64,000 nucleotides of DNA from Latrodectus hesperus (lineage: Eukaryota > Arthropoda > Arachnida > Araneae > Theridiidae), in the NCBI GenBank assembly GCA_037975125.1, contig CM075855.1, forward strand, positions 109,272,745-109,336,744. Direction: 5' to 3'. Under the pieces are notes generated by a model. That model did not search any database and was not told the DNA's origin. It saw nothing but the letters and a program-made list of their open reading frames with translations. The stretch's first letter is position 1. Each line of letters opens with the position of its first letter. The position numbers and the translations under genes are program-made. Positions 25,010 through 38,119 of the stretch are shown here, piece after piece.

Positions 25010-25832
25010 TTAAAATTTTTTCAAGCTTCGTAGGCAGGAAATGTCATTAGCTGCATGATTTCCCTGACAGTTTATACATTTAGGAGTTTCATTGGTACGG
25101 GGAGAGTCTTTATGGAATGTTCCACAGTTTTTACATAGGAAGAAGTCTTGTTTGCATTTGTTCGTAGGGTGAGTGTATTTATAGCATTTTCCGCATTGAT
25201 GAACGTTATCAATAAAAGAAGAAATTGGAAGGGTGGAATAGAATAAGTTAATAGTTTGAGGTAGATTATGTCCAATATGACGCTCACCAAAATATTTTCG
25301 CTCAGTTCTTCAGAATTTTTTTGTTAATATTTGTAAGCCTAATATCGTTAAGCCATTTTGTGCAATTTCTTTAGCAACAAGATGTAAAGGTAGTTCTACA
25401 TTGATTTCTTTTATAAGAAATCTTGAAGATATGTATTCCGATTGGAACAGGACGTTAACATATACTCCAAGAATGTTAGTTATCTTGCTTATTTCTACAG
25501 CAGTATCTGGGCATTTTGTTTCGAATAGAAGTTTTCCTTGAGGAGTGTGTTGAATTTGAATTATTTTTTTGTGATTCTTTACAAGTCGTATTATTTCTTT
25601 GTTTAAATTGCAATGTTTTTTTAAATGAATACAGTACCATCAGTGGGAGATAGGAAAATGAAGAACTTAGTAATATCATTTTTCGCAGCTAACTGGATTA
25701 GTTGTGGAATAGAATCTTCGAAAGTCTCGAATCTTCGAATAGAATCTTCGAAAGAATCTTCATCTTGAAGTGTTTATTTCTGGAATGCGCAAATCGCAAT
25801 ATATAAGTAATTTCAATCTCTGCTTCAGTCAT
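25010..25832 (-). pseudogene. LINE ORF1 (gag-like) with zinc knuckles
   Basis: On the minus strand an ATG at 25832 begins MTEAEIEIT. After a small rearrangement the frame gives TKFFIFLSPTDGTVF, KITNILGVYVNVLF and LPLHLVAKEIAQNGL. It then has a stop near 25312, then FGERHIGHNLPQT. The C-terminus carries cysteine-rich knuckles: CGKC-x5-H-x4-C, CKNC, CINCQGNHAAN, and a stop at 25010-25012. This is the nucleic-acid-binding ORF1 protein of arthropod LINEs. At least one stop and a frame change kill it. No ORF2 follows on the 3' side. Confidence 0.82.
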
Positions 25833-26090
25833 TTTGAATCCAAAATAAAAAAACAAACAACATAAAAATAAAAAAATGAAAAAAAGAATAAATTAAAAAT
25901 TTAAATAATAAAAATAAGAGAACAAAAATACTCAATCTTAGTCAATCAAACACTCACCAAAGTCACACGATAATTTCAACACAAAAAGGAGAAAAAGTAT
26001 TAAAATCATTAAATAATGACAAATTAATTAGAGTTCAAAATTTACGTATTTCGTAATTTAGAATTATCCGCCATTTTATTCAAACATCTA
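25833..26090 (-). other. Possible 5' untranslated region of the gag-like LINE
   Basis: A-rich, non-coding DNA immediately upstream of the ORF1 start on the minus strand. The 5' boundary is not visible. Confidence 0.3.
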
Positions 26091-26094
26091 AATT

Positions 26095-26260
26095 AATGAT
26101 TACAATATTTTAGACGATCTCTTTTGAATCGTAAGACTATTACCTAGCTTACGCCAAGGTTAAAAATTTTCTTAAGTAATCTTGCTGAAATAATAAAAAG
26201 TAGATTTGTAAAACGTAGGCTCAAAAAATTTATTAATTCCTTAAAATTGTTTCTTTTTAT
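26095..26260 (+). repeat. Dispersed repeat, copy 1 (partner at 45338)
   Basis: This aligns to the reverse complement of 45338-45490. Shared words are GAAATAAYAAAAAGYAGATT, TGTAAAACRTARGCTCAAAA and GCTTAMGCCAA. No inverted ends or frame are seen, so the class is unknown. Confidence 0.65.
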
Positions 26261-26269
26261 ATTTATATT

Positions 26270-26770
26270 ACATAATATATCCATTTTACATAATTACTTA
26301 GATTTTAGTTACATAATATTTCTAGATTATATTTTATATATGCATTATTTTTATTTAAATAATAATGCTGTCATTTTTTCACAAAAACTTCTGCATGAAT
26401 AATGAAACATGAAAATCACATCTTGTACTTATATTAATGAGCATATTCATGATAGTTTTACTGTTGCATGTGAGACAAAAACAAAGAACTGTCAAAAATG
26501 TTTTCAGTAATACTTTGTAATACAATAAAACTCTTTATATATTTATTTCTAGAATATAGTATCGCGCACGCAAAAATATAAAAATTTTTTAAAATTGAAT
26601 ATTTTTTTATTTCTTGAAAAAATAACACATTAAAAAAATCCCAATTTTATTTCTGAAATGTTAGCAGAATTTTTAATCCGTTTTGAAGAAGAGTTAAGCT
26701 CTGAGACACACTAGAAATTCACTTACATTTCAATTTCTTTAATACATCTGAATTTTAGAATGGCAACAAA
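26270..26770. other. AT-rich DNA, nothing recognised
   Basis: No feature is supported. Confidence 0.45.
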
Positions 26771-26779
26771 TATTTTACT

Positions 26780-27015
26780 GTGGAAAAGCAACCCGTATAA
26801 GGGTGCATTAGGTTATGAATGTATTCCCCCGATGGTAACAAGGCAACTTTTGGAACATTTGCCTGGGAGTATATAAAGGGATAAGCTGACTCAGATTAAG
26901 GGAAAGAAAGGAGATATAAGGGAAAAGAAAGGGAAGTTTTCCAGCAGTCCCCGTAGCAACTTTACTGTTACTTCCCTTCCAAAACATTCTGAGGTACGTG
27001 ACCACTTAGCATTAC
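26780..27015 (+). promoter_or_regulatory. Possible solo LTR or promoter
   Basis: A less AT-rich patch holds a strong TATA-like box (GAGTATATAAAGGG, about 26867-26880), a purine-rich run (AAGGGAAAGAAAGGAGATA) and CCCCGTAGCAAC. It is flanked by plain AT-rich DNA. The layout would suit a solo LTR (about 200 bp), but I cannot define TG/CA ends with a target duplication. Confidence 0.3.
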
Positions 27016-27019
27016 CCTT

Positions 27020-28460
27020 TCAGCCGACTTCAACCGGTCACGAAGTCACATTCAGTTTGAGAATTTTATTTTTAAAATGGCGAAGTTATTTTCTTTTATT
27101 TAAAGACTTCACGTTCCTGGAGGGAAAATGGAGGGAAATCGTTCATTCCATCAGAGTTGTTTTTCCCCAGCTCACTGGCTTTGCTCGAAGCAAAAGATGT
27201 AGATGAATGAAATGGATTCTTGGAGGTTTTCTTTTTTTCCTTTTGAGAATCACAGATGCCTTGACAGTAGTTTTTAATCATTCCATAAAAAAATATTGTT
27301 GTGTCAGTGATAAAAGTAATTGAGGTAATTTGCACAAGTATACAGAACACACTAAAACACTCTTTCTAATGAATGTGAAGATTTCATTTTCAAAATATGG
27401 TTTGTCGAATAAATCTTCCCTATTGAAAACGAGAGTAACATGACAATTTTTTGTCAAACACATTTATATTCACTATTTAAATCTTTAAAAAAATTTAAAA
27501 CCAATCTTGAATTTGATATCTTTTTAATTTGGTTAGAACTTGAATACCCATTTAGAACAAAAGGAAAATTAAACATTATCAACCTTTTGAGTACAAAATT
27601 ATCTCAGTAGAAATTTTGAAAGGAATATATGATTTCATAAAACGTTTAAGACAATTCACTCTATATAATGAATGATATCGCAAAAGTGAAATTATCCTAA
27701 TTTCCGAAAGAAACATTTTCGGTTTTGCGTGTTTTAGAATTAATTTTACAAAAATATCTTTAGAAAAGCAAGTTTCTACTGCTGCGCTGGTTTACGTGTC
27801 GTAAAAAATTAAAGTCATTCTAATGAGATTTAATAAAAAAGTTTTCGAAAGTGAATTATGATGATTTATGAGATTTTATGACTGTGATACTCACGAAATA
27901 CCATTCAAATTTGAACTCTCAGTTGATTCGTCTGAACTTGGAGCATTTAGCAATTGATTTGATCAAGTATTATTTACAGTGGTGGTAGAAATGTCTAGTT
28001 CTTCTTATGGCCTAACAAATATATTACAAAGTGTTAACTTTTCCTCAAAAAAGAGTTTGGAACGTATTGATATATCTTTTAGATTTCACCGAAATTTAAA
28101 AGACATAAATTATATAGGGAACAATTTAGATAATAATAACGTCTAACTAAAGATATAGTCTTTTGTTTGTCTAGATAAAGATTAAAATTAAATGTGGCAA
28201 ACACACACATTGTTTGTGTGCTTATTACTGTTTAATTAATATAAACATTTCTCGGGAGAATTGCTGGAAGATATTTAGACATATGTCCTTCGTGCATGTC
28301 AGAATAGAGTATTTAGTTAGTATAGCTGACCATCTTCCTTCGATATGAAGGCGTGGTCCTTATGCTTACCTCTTATTCTTTGTATTGTATATTGTTTTAT
28401 TCTCAGTGATTTTTCGAATTTTGTCTTACCAGTTTTATTGTTTTTAACGTTGCATCTAAT
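27020..28460. other. Mixed to AT-rich DNA, nothing recognised
   Basis: The part 27090-27230 is less AT-rich (CTCACTGGCTTTGCTCGAAG) and may be unique sequence. The rest has no structure I can name. Confidence 0.4.

Positions 28461-28463
<3 letters not shown>

Positions 28464-28543
<80 letters not shown>
28464..28543. repeat. (TA)n microsatellite
   Basis: An uninterrupted TA tract of about 80 bp. Confidence 0.97.
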
Positions 28544-28546
<3 letters not shown>

Positions 28547-28559
28547 TATATGTATGTAT

Positions 28560-29400
28560 ATAATACATCTCAAGAAACCTTGCCTTAATTCTTAATTCAC
28601 GAAACTTTGCATTTTAAAATATTTCAAAAAACTAATTACCAGGTTTTTACTTTTTCCATATTCCTCTGTATTTACAAATATATTTATTTATTTCCAAATA
28701 AATTTCACTCTAGCTTAGAAACCTTTGATGAATAATAGCTTCCCCTTGAACTTTTTTCAAACTTGAGATAGTGCTTGCAACTTTAGAGTTACCCTAAAAA
28801 TCAATGGCTCTCTCATCTTGAAGAGTTTAAGTGGGAAATAATTGACTGTATATAAAAAATTTCGACTTTTATTCAAAGAATGATTTTCAGTGTAATAATC
28901 TTCTTTTATAATAATACACTTCACGAAATTTCAGACCATTATTTCTGTAGTTAATCTGAGCATTTTTCGCATAAAAGATCCATTAAAGTTAAGTGTATGG
29001 AAAATTTTCTAAATTGAAACTTTCATTGAATATTTAATGGAAGAACTCATTTTGTTTATTCTTTTATTCTCTAGTTGACTGATTTGGATATTTTTATACA
29101 AAAATAAATTTCATAGAAAGTTAGGTTAAATCTCATGAATATAGCTAAAATTTCTTAATCGTTCTCTAAATTTCTATAAATCTTAAATTTTTTATGAATA
29201 GAGGAGAATAAAATGAGTTATTGTCATTATCATGAAGAGTATTTTTTAATTAACTTAAAAAATATTTAAATTCGTAGTTTTTCAAAAACTAATACCATGA
29301 CATTTGAATATAGCACTAGAATTGTTTCAGCTCACGTGATTTTATCGTTTATGATCCTTAAGACTGAATAGAATTCTTAAAAGTTAATAACTTTTTGGCT
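28560..29400. other. AT-rich DNA, nothing recognised
   Basis: No coding, SINE or tandem structure stands out. Confidence 0.45.
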
Positions 29401-29402
29401 AT

Positions 29403-29905
29403 GGTTGGTTGGTGTCGCGTCCATTTGAAGTCAAGTCAAATCATTCCAAGTGACATTTTGTCATCATAGAGATTTCCCTGAAAGGGAAATATTCGTCAAT
29501 AGCCTGTAAACTTCTTATGACGGCCGGGCAGTTAAAAATGTGTCCCAGGGTGAGTTCCTCCTCCAGGCAGTTCCTACACGAGTTGTAAGATCTGGTGCCG
29601 ACTGTATTGATAGTCATTCCACAGAAGTGTTGGGTTCTAAATCTGGATATAGTCCTGGTAACAATCCTTTGTGCTTTGATAACACATAAATGATGTTCCA
29701 TTTTGATGTGTTTTTCTTTCAGTTTGCATCTAGCGATTGCATTAGCGTCTCTTAAAGTTACGGTGCTGGAAGTTAAGTTTCTGAGTTAAGGTCTCTCACC
29801 TCTTTTGCAAGCCTGTCTGCTTCCTCATTCTCCTCAATACAACATGCGCAGGTATCCACTGGAAAGTGCATCTTTTTAACAGGTGTCCAAAATGTCCTCT
29901 AAATA
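29403..29905 (-). mobile_element. LINE 3' fragment: RNase H end and zinc-knuckle C-terminus
   Basis: From high to low coordinates on the minus strand: an RNase H remnant (EENEEADRLAKEV, about 29780-29850); then an open frame 29701-29441 with TISRFRTQHFCGMTI, CRNCLEEELTLGHIFNC (a CxxC...HxxxxC knuckle) and a stop. The last part is the usual LINE ORF2 C-terminus. The 3' end at GGTTGGTGTCG matches the copy at 22240. It is 5'-truncated and lacks reverse transcriptase. Confidence 0.85.
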
Positions 29906-29909
29906 ATGA

Positions 29910-30042
29910 TGGATATCTATTCCCTATCACCTCCAGGTCAGGCCTAAAGTCGCAGAAAATGATGAGCCCATTAGCTTTATCAGATGAGCTTATTTTTCGG
30001 CTAAGGCTATACTAAATTATGACTTCATTTTTGTTGATTGTT
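29910..30042. other. Short spacer
   Basis: Possibly the continuation of the LINE fragment, but no domain is readable. Confidence 0.3.
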
Positions 30043-30054
30043 ACAATTTAAACA

Positions 30055-30362
30055 ATCAATATGCCGACCGATGGCTGAGTGGTTAGCGTTCTTGACTCCT
30101 GAGCTGTCGGTCCCGGGTTCGAATCCCGGTACGGGCATGGATGTTTCTGTTCTCTCTGTGTTTCTCTGTCCTTTCTTCTGTGATGTTGTATGAATGTGTC
30201 CCACCCTATAAACGGGTTTGTGGTGGTATGACGCGGGCAACGCTACTCGCCTCCGTGACTTGGTTCACAGGTGTTCGCTGGGTAACGACAAATGAGTAGC
30301 AGTTTTTGGCCTTGTTGTGGCATAGGGTTCGTCACCCAAGTGTGCCCACTGTTGGAAAAAAA
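30055..30362 (+). mobile_element. tRNA-derived SINE, family B, with target duplication
   Basis: The head is GCCGACCGATGGCTGAGTGG then TTAGCG (A box) and CCCGGGTTCGAATCCCGG (B box). The body has CACCCTATAAACGGGTTTG, GGTTCACAGGTG and GCTGGGTAACGAC, ending in GTTGGAAAAAAA. The 12-bp duplication ACAATTTAAACA at 30043-30054 and 30363-30374 proves retroposition. A close copy is at 57972 and a diverged minus-strand copy at 57446. Confidence 0.95.
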
Positions 30363-30379
30363 ACAATTTAAACAGAATA

Positions 30380-30825
30380 TTTCATGATAATTATTTAAAA
30401 TTTTATATTACATATATTTTAATCTCTTTCTTTATATATTTTTTAATTTTTACCTGGAATTGGAAAGGAAATTTTAAGTGACTTGCAGCATTTTATAAAT
30501 ATTAAAATACTTATCAATTGAGTACCTTAAAAGTTAGGCTCACTCTATAGTAGTGTAAAGTTTTGTCATCAGTGATATGAGATTCAACTCAACAACTCCT
30601 GACTTCAATTCCCGTCTCGTACATAGGAAACGTTTGAAAATATTTTTTGGAATCCACTTTAAATTTTTTATTTTAATGTTTTATTACTATTGCAATAAAT
30701 GATGTAGTTTCTATTACTAATTGCAGTAAATGATGTAGTTTTACACAAAGGCATGCGATGAAAAACTTTATGTTGCTTTTATCAATGATTGGAACAATCT
30801 GAGTTTATGTTTACATTCGTTAAGC
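30380..30825. other. AT-rich DNA, nothing recognised
   Basis: A short duplicated phrase (GCARTAAATGATGTAGTTT) occurs at about 30692 and 30724. Confidence 0.45.
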
Positions 30826-30844
30826 ACATAGATTATGCATGTTG

Positions 30845-31132
30845 TTGTGTTTGCTTCCCGGTTGCTAGCCCTGAGTTGGGCACTACCAGTGAGATCGAAG
30901 CAGTGTCGTCTTCTCCTCTTCGTGGCGTTCCTCGTGATTTTGAAGCAGGGACCAAGCAGAAGACCCCCAATTCTTGGTCTGCCACAGCAAGAGATATCAT
31001 TTCACATGGAGGACATTGCGACTACACTCAGTTTTGACGTATCACAGCCATCTTTAGACAACACGATGGATTCGAACTCACTACCTTCCTATAATGAGAA
31101 CGTAGCTCAATCCAATTAGGCTACGCGGCCAT
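30845..31132 (-). mobile_element. tRNA-derived SINE, family E, with 16-bp target duplication
   Basis: On the minus strand the head is GGCCGCGTAGCCTAATTGG (A box), and GTGAGTTCGAATCCATCG (B box). The body includes the complement of GATATCATTTCACATGGAGG. The 3' side has GCCC-AACTCA-GGGC, then CACAACAAC. The exact repeat TAGATTATGCATGTTG lies at 30829-30844 and 31133-31148. Relatives are at 59672 and 60150. Confidence 0.93.
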
Positions 31133-31149
31133 TAGATTATGCATGTTGA

Positions 31150-32010
<861 letters not shown>

Positions 32011-32025
32011 AATGTAGGAATTTTA

Positions 32026-32309
32026 TTTTTGTTGTCTTGTGCCAGTTTGGCTGGCAATATGGGGTGCGCTACTCCAATTTTCCAATCGAAACGTAATTTG
32101 GTGTGGGTCCGACTTCCTCAATACACACATGCCATAGGTACCCGTTTATAGGATAGGCAACCATTCACAACCATTCACACCTCACCATAAAACCTACAAG
32201 GAAAGGACAAACACAGGATAGATAGAGGGAGAAAGTACAACCGGGATTCGAACCCAGGGACCTCAATATCCGTAGTCAGGGATTCTAACCACTAGACAGG
32301 GTGGGCAGC
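32026..32309 (-). mobile_element. tRNA-derived SINE, family C, with imperfect target duplication
   Basis: It is collinear with the copy at 21896: stem-loop GCCAG-TTTGG-CTGGC (32041-32055), the body GACTTCCTCAATACACACAT, and a minus-strand tRNA-like head (B box complement CCGGGATTCGAACCC). Flanks AATGTAGGAATTTTA (32011-32025) and AACGTAGGACTTTTA (32310-32324) match at 13 of 15 positions, so this insertion is older than the copy at 21896. Confidence 0.92.
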
Positions 32310-32324
32310 AACGTAGGACTTTTA

Positions 32325-33345
32325 ATAACATTAAACAGATTTTTTATAAAATTAAACAGGTTAAAATGTTAAAAAAACTGAATTTAATAACTCTGCGATA
32401 TTTAGATTAAAAATGATGGTAAAATTACTCAATTATATAAGAACTTCATGGAAAAGGGTTGTGTTAATTTTATATTAAGAACTTTATTATTTATTCCATG
32501 TTTTTTATTTCGTATTTTATGAATTAATATAAGTTACAGAAGATTCATGATAAAATGGAATGTGATAGAAAATTTGCTTTAGATATAAACTAGAATTTAA
32601 TGATTTTAAATTTAAAAAATATACAATCAATGATATATTGTGAAGCAGATTATATTTTATTAACCTAAATCATTTACACAGTTTAATAAAAGAATAAATA
32701 TTCTGGTTTCTTTATAGTGTCGAACGGACTATAATAGAAATGTATATCAAGAAATTAGTTAATGGAAAAAAATCATTATGAATATCAAGAAATTTTCATA
32801 ATGAGCCTTCTTATGAACTATTGTTAAATGCACAAACATTTAAGTAAGCAAAAAAAGAAAAGTCAAATCTTTACTCAGAATTTAGGTATCTTAAAAGAGA
32901 TTTAAAATAAAAAATCTATTTTGTTTAAAACATTCTTAAAAATCTTTTATTATTAATTAAAGTATGTCTCAATTTTCCTAATTCTTCTAAGTTAAAAATT
33001 AATCTCCTCATAAAAATAATTACATTCTTGAATTTCCCTCATTTTAAGAATAAAGCTGTGAACCATTAGGATATTTTTATTCTATTACCTTCGGAATAAA
33101 GTTTACGAGTGAATTCCAGAAGCTATAGCAAAATCTACGAAAAGATTAAGTTGATATTAACATCATTCATCTCTCAGAACGAAGTTTTCCATGACAGAAA
33201 AAAAAATGGCGCAAGTATCAAAATATTTTATTCGAAAGTTTGTTCTCCTACGTGACTTACCATCATTAGTCTCCGTATGTACATGCAGACATTTTGAAAA
33301 ACTTGGAGTGAAAGTTACAAAAGTCCTTTCGATGGTAAGACACTT
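32325..33345. other. AT-rich DNA, nothing recognised
   Basis: No feature is supported. The phrase TATCAAGAAATT recurs at about 32744 and 32782. Confidence 0.45.
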
Positions 33346-33349
33346 CACT

Positions 33350-33560
33350 TTTCTGTGAATCTGGTAGATTTTTCGATTCCTTTGAAGTCATATTCTTGAT
33401 ATGCTTCCCCCTCCCTTCCCCCTCTCTCCTGACGTCATGCTTCTTCAGCTCCTTTTCGACTTCTTTCCATTCCCCAATTTTTGCATTTTAACGCGAAGTA
33501 AAGGACTCGGGGAATAGAAATGAAAAGTGAAACCGAATGATAATACATTATTTATGAATC
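33350..33560. promoter_or_regulatory. Pyrimidine-rich island with a CRE-like site
   Basis: A pyrimidine tract (GCTTCCCCCTCCCTTCCCCC) is followed by CTGACGTCATG near 33429-33439. TGACGTCA is the consensus site for CREB/ATF-type bZIP factors. No gene is adjacent, so function is speculative. Confidence 0.25.
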
Positions 33561-33569
33561 CTAAGCTTT

Positions 33570-35715
33570 GAAGGTAGGCTTAAATATTTCAGTTTAGGAA
33601 AACGAAGAGAATGGTGAACTAAACGAAAGAATGCATCTCCGATTTGCCGAAGATATTTCGTAAAAATTGATTAAAATTTATGATTTATTCCTTAATCATG
33701 TAGACATGTATGACCAGTGCTCAAATATGTCATCAAATCTAACCACGAAATGTAAATAAATCTATATATATAATATATTCATATATATTTATAATAATTA
33801 ATTGATTTTTATCAATTTTATTCATATAAATAATTATATGGCATGGAACTGATAAATTTTTAATTATTGTACTTATATTATATATAAATAACATAAAATA
33901 ATTAAAATGTACTCAAGATTATTTAAGAGATTACTTAACAGAATAAGTCAAGAATAATAAATACATCGACGATTAATTATTTAAATCTTTAGAACAATGT
34001 AGGAGATTAAGTATGCCTGTTAGTGAAGAAGGCAGTAATTAAAGTGAGATATTTATGTAAAGCATGCATATATATAATTTTATTGAAAGGGTTTGGCGTG
34101 GGGGTTTTCTGTCGTCCATTTGCGACAATTATGGGTATTGCGAGTAACACCATTAACAATAATACTAATCATTTTCTTAAAAAATTCCTTTATCAATATA
34201 ATTGAATAAAATTTAATTTAAAATTACGCTTTATATGATTGTTATTTGACAATTTATTTTATGAATACATCTTTTTTCATTTAAACGCCATAATTTTATA
34301 TTTGTTAATTCCTTTGAATTTTTGTTTGTTTTTCTTCATCGTAATCTAATAAATATTGTTTTGGAGAAGAGCTTTGAAATTTTTTAAAAACTAAATAATT
34401 ATTATGTATTACTCAAACGCTATTTTTAATGAATATTCTTCTTTGAAGTTCTCTTTTGCACAATTTTTTTCTCATTTTTGTAAGTTTTATTTCTAAGCAC
34501 TCTGAAGGAGAAAAAAATTATTGAACTTTAGAAATCATACGAAATTTTTTTGTATCAGTTAAAACGAAATTTTCGTAACTTTACAATCATTATGAGTAAT
34601 TTAACTTTTACAAGGGACTAGAAAAAAATTTAGAAGCGAAAAATATTATAAGAGAAACAGTACTCAAAAGATGGGATTTTTTAGGTTTGTAGTTAACTTC
34701 TCTTTGCAATATTAAAAATTCTTACTAAACTACAGTCAAAAAACTTTTAATGTGTGTACTTATTAAATGAATGCATATTTTATAGTTGAATCATACTTTT
34801 TTTAAACATTTTTATCATGCTATTTTGTTTAATTTTTTAAATTCTTTTCTCACATAATCACGGGATACAAGCATTGATTTAGAGAACAGCGTTAAATTAG
34901 GATCTTTAAGCGATTATTCTTGTGTTAGTCGACATGAAAATGAAATGTTAATTGCATTACTTTGCTTTTAATTTACTCAAAACCCTTTGAATTTAAATTT
35001 TATAAATTTGTTGAATATATATTTTCTCAAATTATATTCTCCTTAATTTTTTCTAAGCATATTAATCAAAAATACTAAAATTTTAAAAATCACATGCTGT
35101 TTAATTTTATTAATTTATCTGAATGTTTTAAAAGTACTAATGACTGCTTACGCTCTTATAGATACTAGAAAAATTGGGAAGCATGAAATAGCTTTTAAGA
35201 GAAGAAATTTTATAAAGATCAATGTTTTTTAGGTTGAGCAATTTTTTAGGTTACAATATTTATATAGTAATTACGAAAAAGAAAAATTTACAAACGTTGC
35301 ATAGCTGAAAATAGCTAAAAATACAGCTCATTCCTGCAAAATTTTGCGAAAGAAAATTTTCGTTTAAATATTATCCATCTATGTAAAAGCCTTGAATATG
35401 GTCATGAAAAAGTATCTCGCCACGAAAATCAGCCAACAAAATATGCTCATGTTGCGTGATTGGAAAATATGAGATTCTGAGCAGATGATGCCCTATTTTG
35501 AAGTTTTCTATCCATCTTGTGTTTACAAACTCTTTGCTTGCACGAGTTTACATTTATTAAGGAAAAAAAAACATGTAGGCAGAGCAAAAATGGTTCTTAA
35601 AAATAGCAAATAAAGTTTTAAATAAATTTAAACTAATATTCCATTACAAGTTGGGACAAGGAAAGAAATCTTTTTCTTCATTTAAAAAGGAGAACAAGGA
35701 AAATAGAAGTTTGTT

Positions 35716-35750
<35 letters not shown>

Positions 35751-35790
35751 TTACTTACTTATTTCTGAAAAAAGGCAAAGGCATGAAGTA
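33570..35790. other. Long AT-rich stretch, nothing recognised
   Basis: A short TA tract lies at 35719-35745. The phrase TTTAGGTT occurs near 34680 and 35229. No gene, SINE or transposon end is supported. Confidence 0.45.
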
Positions 35791-35799
35791 ATTCAAAGG

Positions 35800-35970
35800 T
35801 TAGCATACTTTTCAACACTGTGAATCTATGTTGATAAATTTATAATAGTTTAACATTAATAAACACATTGCAAATGGTTATCACATTTTTATACACTATG
35901 AATCTCTGTTAATGCATTTATAATAGCTTACCATTTTAAATGCATCGTGAAAAATAATTAACTTACGTGT
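35800..35970. repeat. Tandem duplication, about 90-bp unit
   Basis: The phrase CACTGTGAATCTATGTTGAT followed by AAATTTATAATAGTTTA (35815 on) recurs as CACTATGAATCTCTGTTAAT with GCATTTATAATAGCTTA about 80 bp later. Confidence 0.75.
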
Positions 35971-35979
35971 CTTACGTTA

Positions 35980-37495
35980 CAGCTAGAGTAGAGGAATTAA
36001 TTTCTCTATGTTTACTTAATTTTTAATTATTTTTCTTAAACATATAAACGCGTAACATCCAACTTCGGAATATTCCCTTAATAATTAATCAGAATCTTCT
36101 AGACAAAGTCATTCTGTTACTGAATGAATTCTGCTTTGTTATGAAGCACAAAGGAACAATTAATCAAATAATTAAGAGGTATTGTCCTAGAAGCATTGAT
36201 TGGCTTGATAATGATATTTAAAACAATATGTGTTTTACAAAATAAGTAAATAAACGAAGAATAAAAATTCCCTAAAATTAACACGTACTTTTATAAACTA
36301 GTTTAACAATGAAGTTAAAAAAATAGTTTATTTTTTGATATCCTTTCGTCATTAATGAAATTTTTATCTTTTGATGATTCTGAGAATTTTCATTGAAAAA
36401 AAATTGAAAATTAGAAAGTATATTAAATTAATTTTCTTAGTACAAGGAGAAAATATCCAGGCTAAGCAAAGAAAAGCAGAATTTATTTTTTTCAAAGTAG
36501 TTTTAGAAAATGCATTTATTTATTGCACGTAGTATGTAAATTTATGTATTATAAATTTATCGTGCACTTGAGATTCAAACAGGGAATATTTTCATATAAA
36601 GTGCTTGGAAGTAAAACACCTTTGAGAAAATCTGAACAAAACCTTTATGTGAATTCTAAACGCACAAAATCATTTTATTATAATCTAAAATTATAATTAT
36701 ATCAATCTTAATATTCCAAAAAGATTTTTTAAAAGTACAAAAACCATCGTTAATAATTCCAACATAATGAAAATAATAAAAATATTAATGAAAGAAAAAA
36801 ATAAATCTTGGTTGTGAAAATATTAAAATAATCATATTCTCTTAATTGCTTGGATAAGACACAAAGACATACTAAGACATGCTAAAAAATAAATGAGAAA
36901 AACAGTATTTAGTCCATTAATAAAATTCAAGCAGGAGAAAATAAACACTTGTGATAAACTATTCGTATAGTAATATCTTCATATTATGCAATCGAAAAAA
37001 CATCTTAGGAAAGTTTACAACGCAAATCCTTAAGCTGTATGACGTGAAAGATTAAATATTGATATTCTTTTTAATATTTGAAAAATAAGTGACTAACCTA
37101 AATATGATGAATGTTATTTCAAAATATGCAAAGATTGTCCAAAATATCCCAAGCATTACACCGTTATCTGAATATCGAATCTGTCATAATTACCATAATT
37201 ATATTGTTGGATCTTCATTATGAAGAGGACGAAAATCTCATCTTAACAATGGATGATAAGGTGTCAGCTGAATATGTGACTCTCGCAATAATTTCATAGG
37301 ATAGCTACTAATTATCAGCTATGAGCATTTTCATAGATGAATTTGCGCGAAGTATATATCTCTTTTGTTTTAGAGACTTAAGGTTTTTTTTTAATAAAAA
37401 GTTTAGCAATTCCAGTTTACACATATTTAAAATATTCCATTCACAATAAGTTTATATAAAGTCATTGTGAAAATACATGTCACAAAAATTACGAT
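35980..37495. other. AT-rich DNA, nothing recognised
   Basis: Small frames (up to 62 codons) are random in appearance. No feature is supported. Confidence 0.45.
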
Positions 37496-37499
37496 TAAA

Positions 37500-38110
37500 C
37501 TAAAAATGGTTTATTATCCATAATTCATTATAATATTTAAAAAAAATTACGCAAATAAAAGGTTACTATAGACTAAGAAAATTATTTTATTTCAAATAAA
37601 ATTGTTACTACCCTATATTAAAATAAATACTTAATAAAGATATGCGCTAATTTTTTCAAAAATGTAATTTCAACTTTTTGACTAATTTCAATGTTTTTTT
37701 AACTAAAATTGATTTAATATGCATCATATGTTTTAATATTTAATAAAAAGTAGGTAAGTAAATGGTTACTAAAGATTACTAAAATTATTTTATTTCAAAT
37801 AAAAGTCCACTATCTTATATTAAAATAGATAATTAATAATGAATTCACTAACTTTTTCAACAATTTAACTTTTAAACGATTTTACTTTATTAAATTAAAA
37901 TTGACTTAATATGCATAATATATTGTAATATTTAATAAAAATTACATAAGTAAAAGATTACTATAGATTAAGAAAATCATTTTATTTCAAATAATGTCTA
38001 CAATCTTACATTAAAATGGATAATTAATAAAGACATGCAATTAACTTGTCACTCTTGGTTTTGCTTCTATTAAATCAAATTTAAAATATATAATTAAATA
38101 TTAATTTATA
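37500..38110. repeat. Tandem repeat, about 200-bp unit, 3 copies
   Basis: ATTATTTTATTTCAAATAA occurs at about 37580, 37783 and 37978 (third with CATTTTATTTC). Each is followed by TAAAATARATAMTTAATAA and TTRATATGCATMATAT in the same order. Copies differ by many small changes, so the array is old. Confidence 0.85.
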
Positions 38111-38119
38111 AGAAATGTC

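Noticed and set aside
30055..30130. Functional tRNA gene
   Set aside because: The A and B boxes are good, but the 5' and 3' acceptor halves do not pair well. The same head recurs at 57972 attached to the same body with target duplications, so it is a SINE head.
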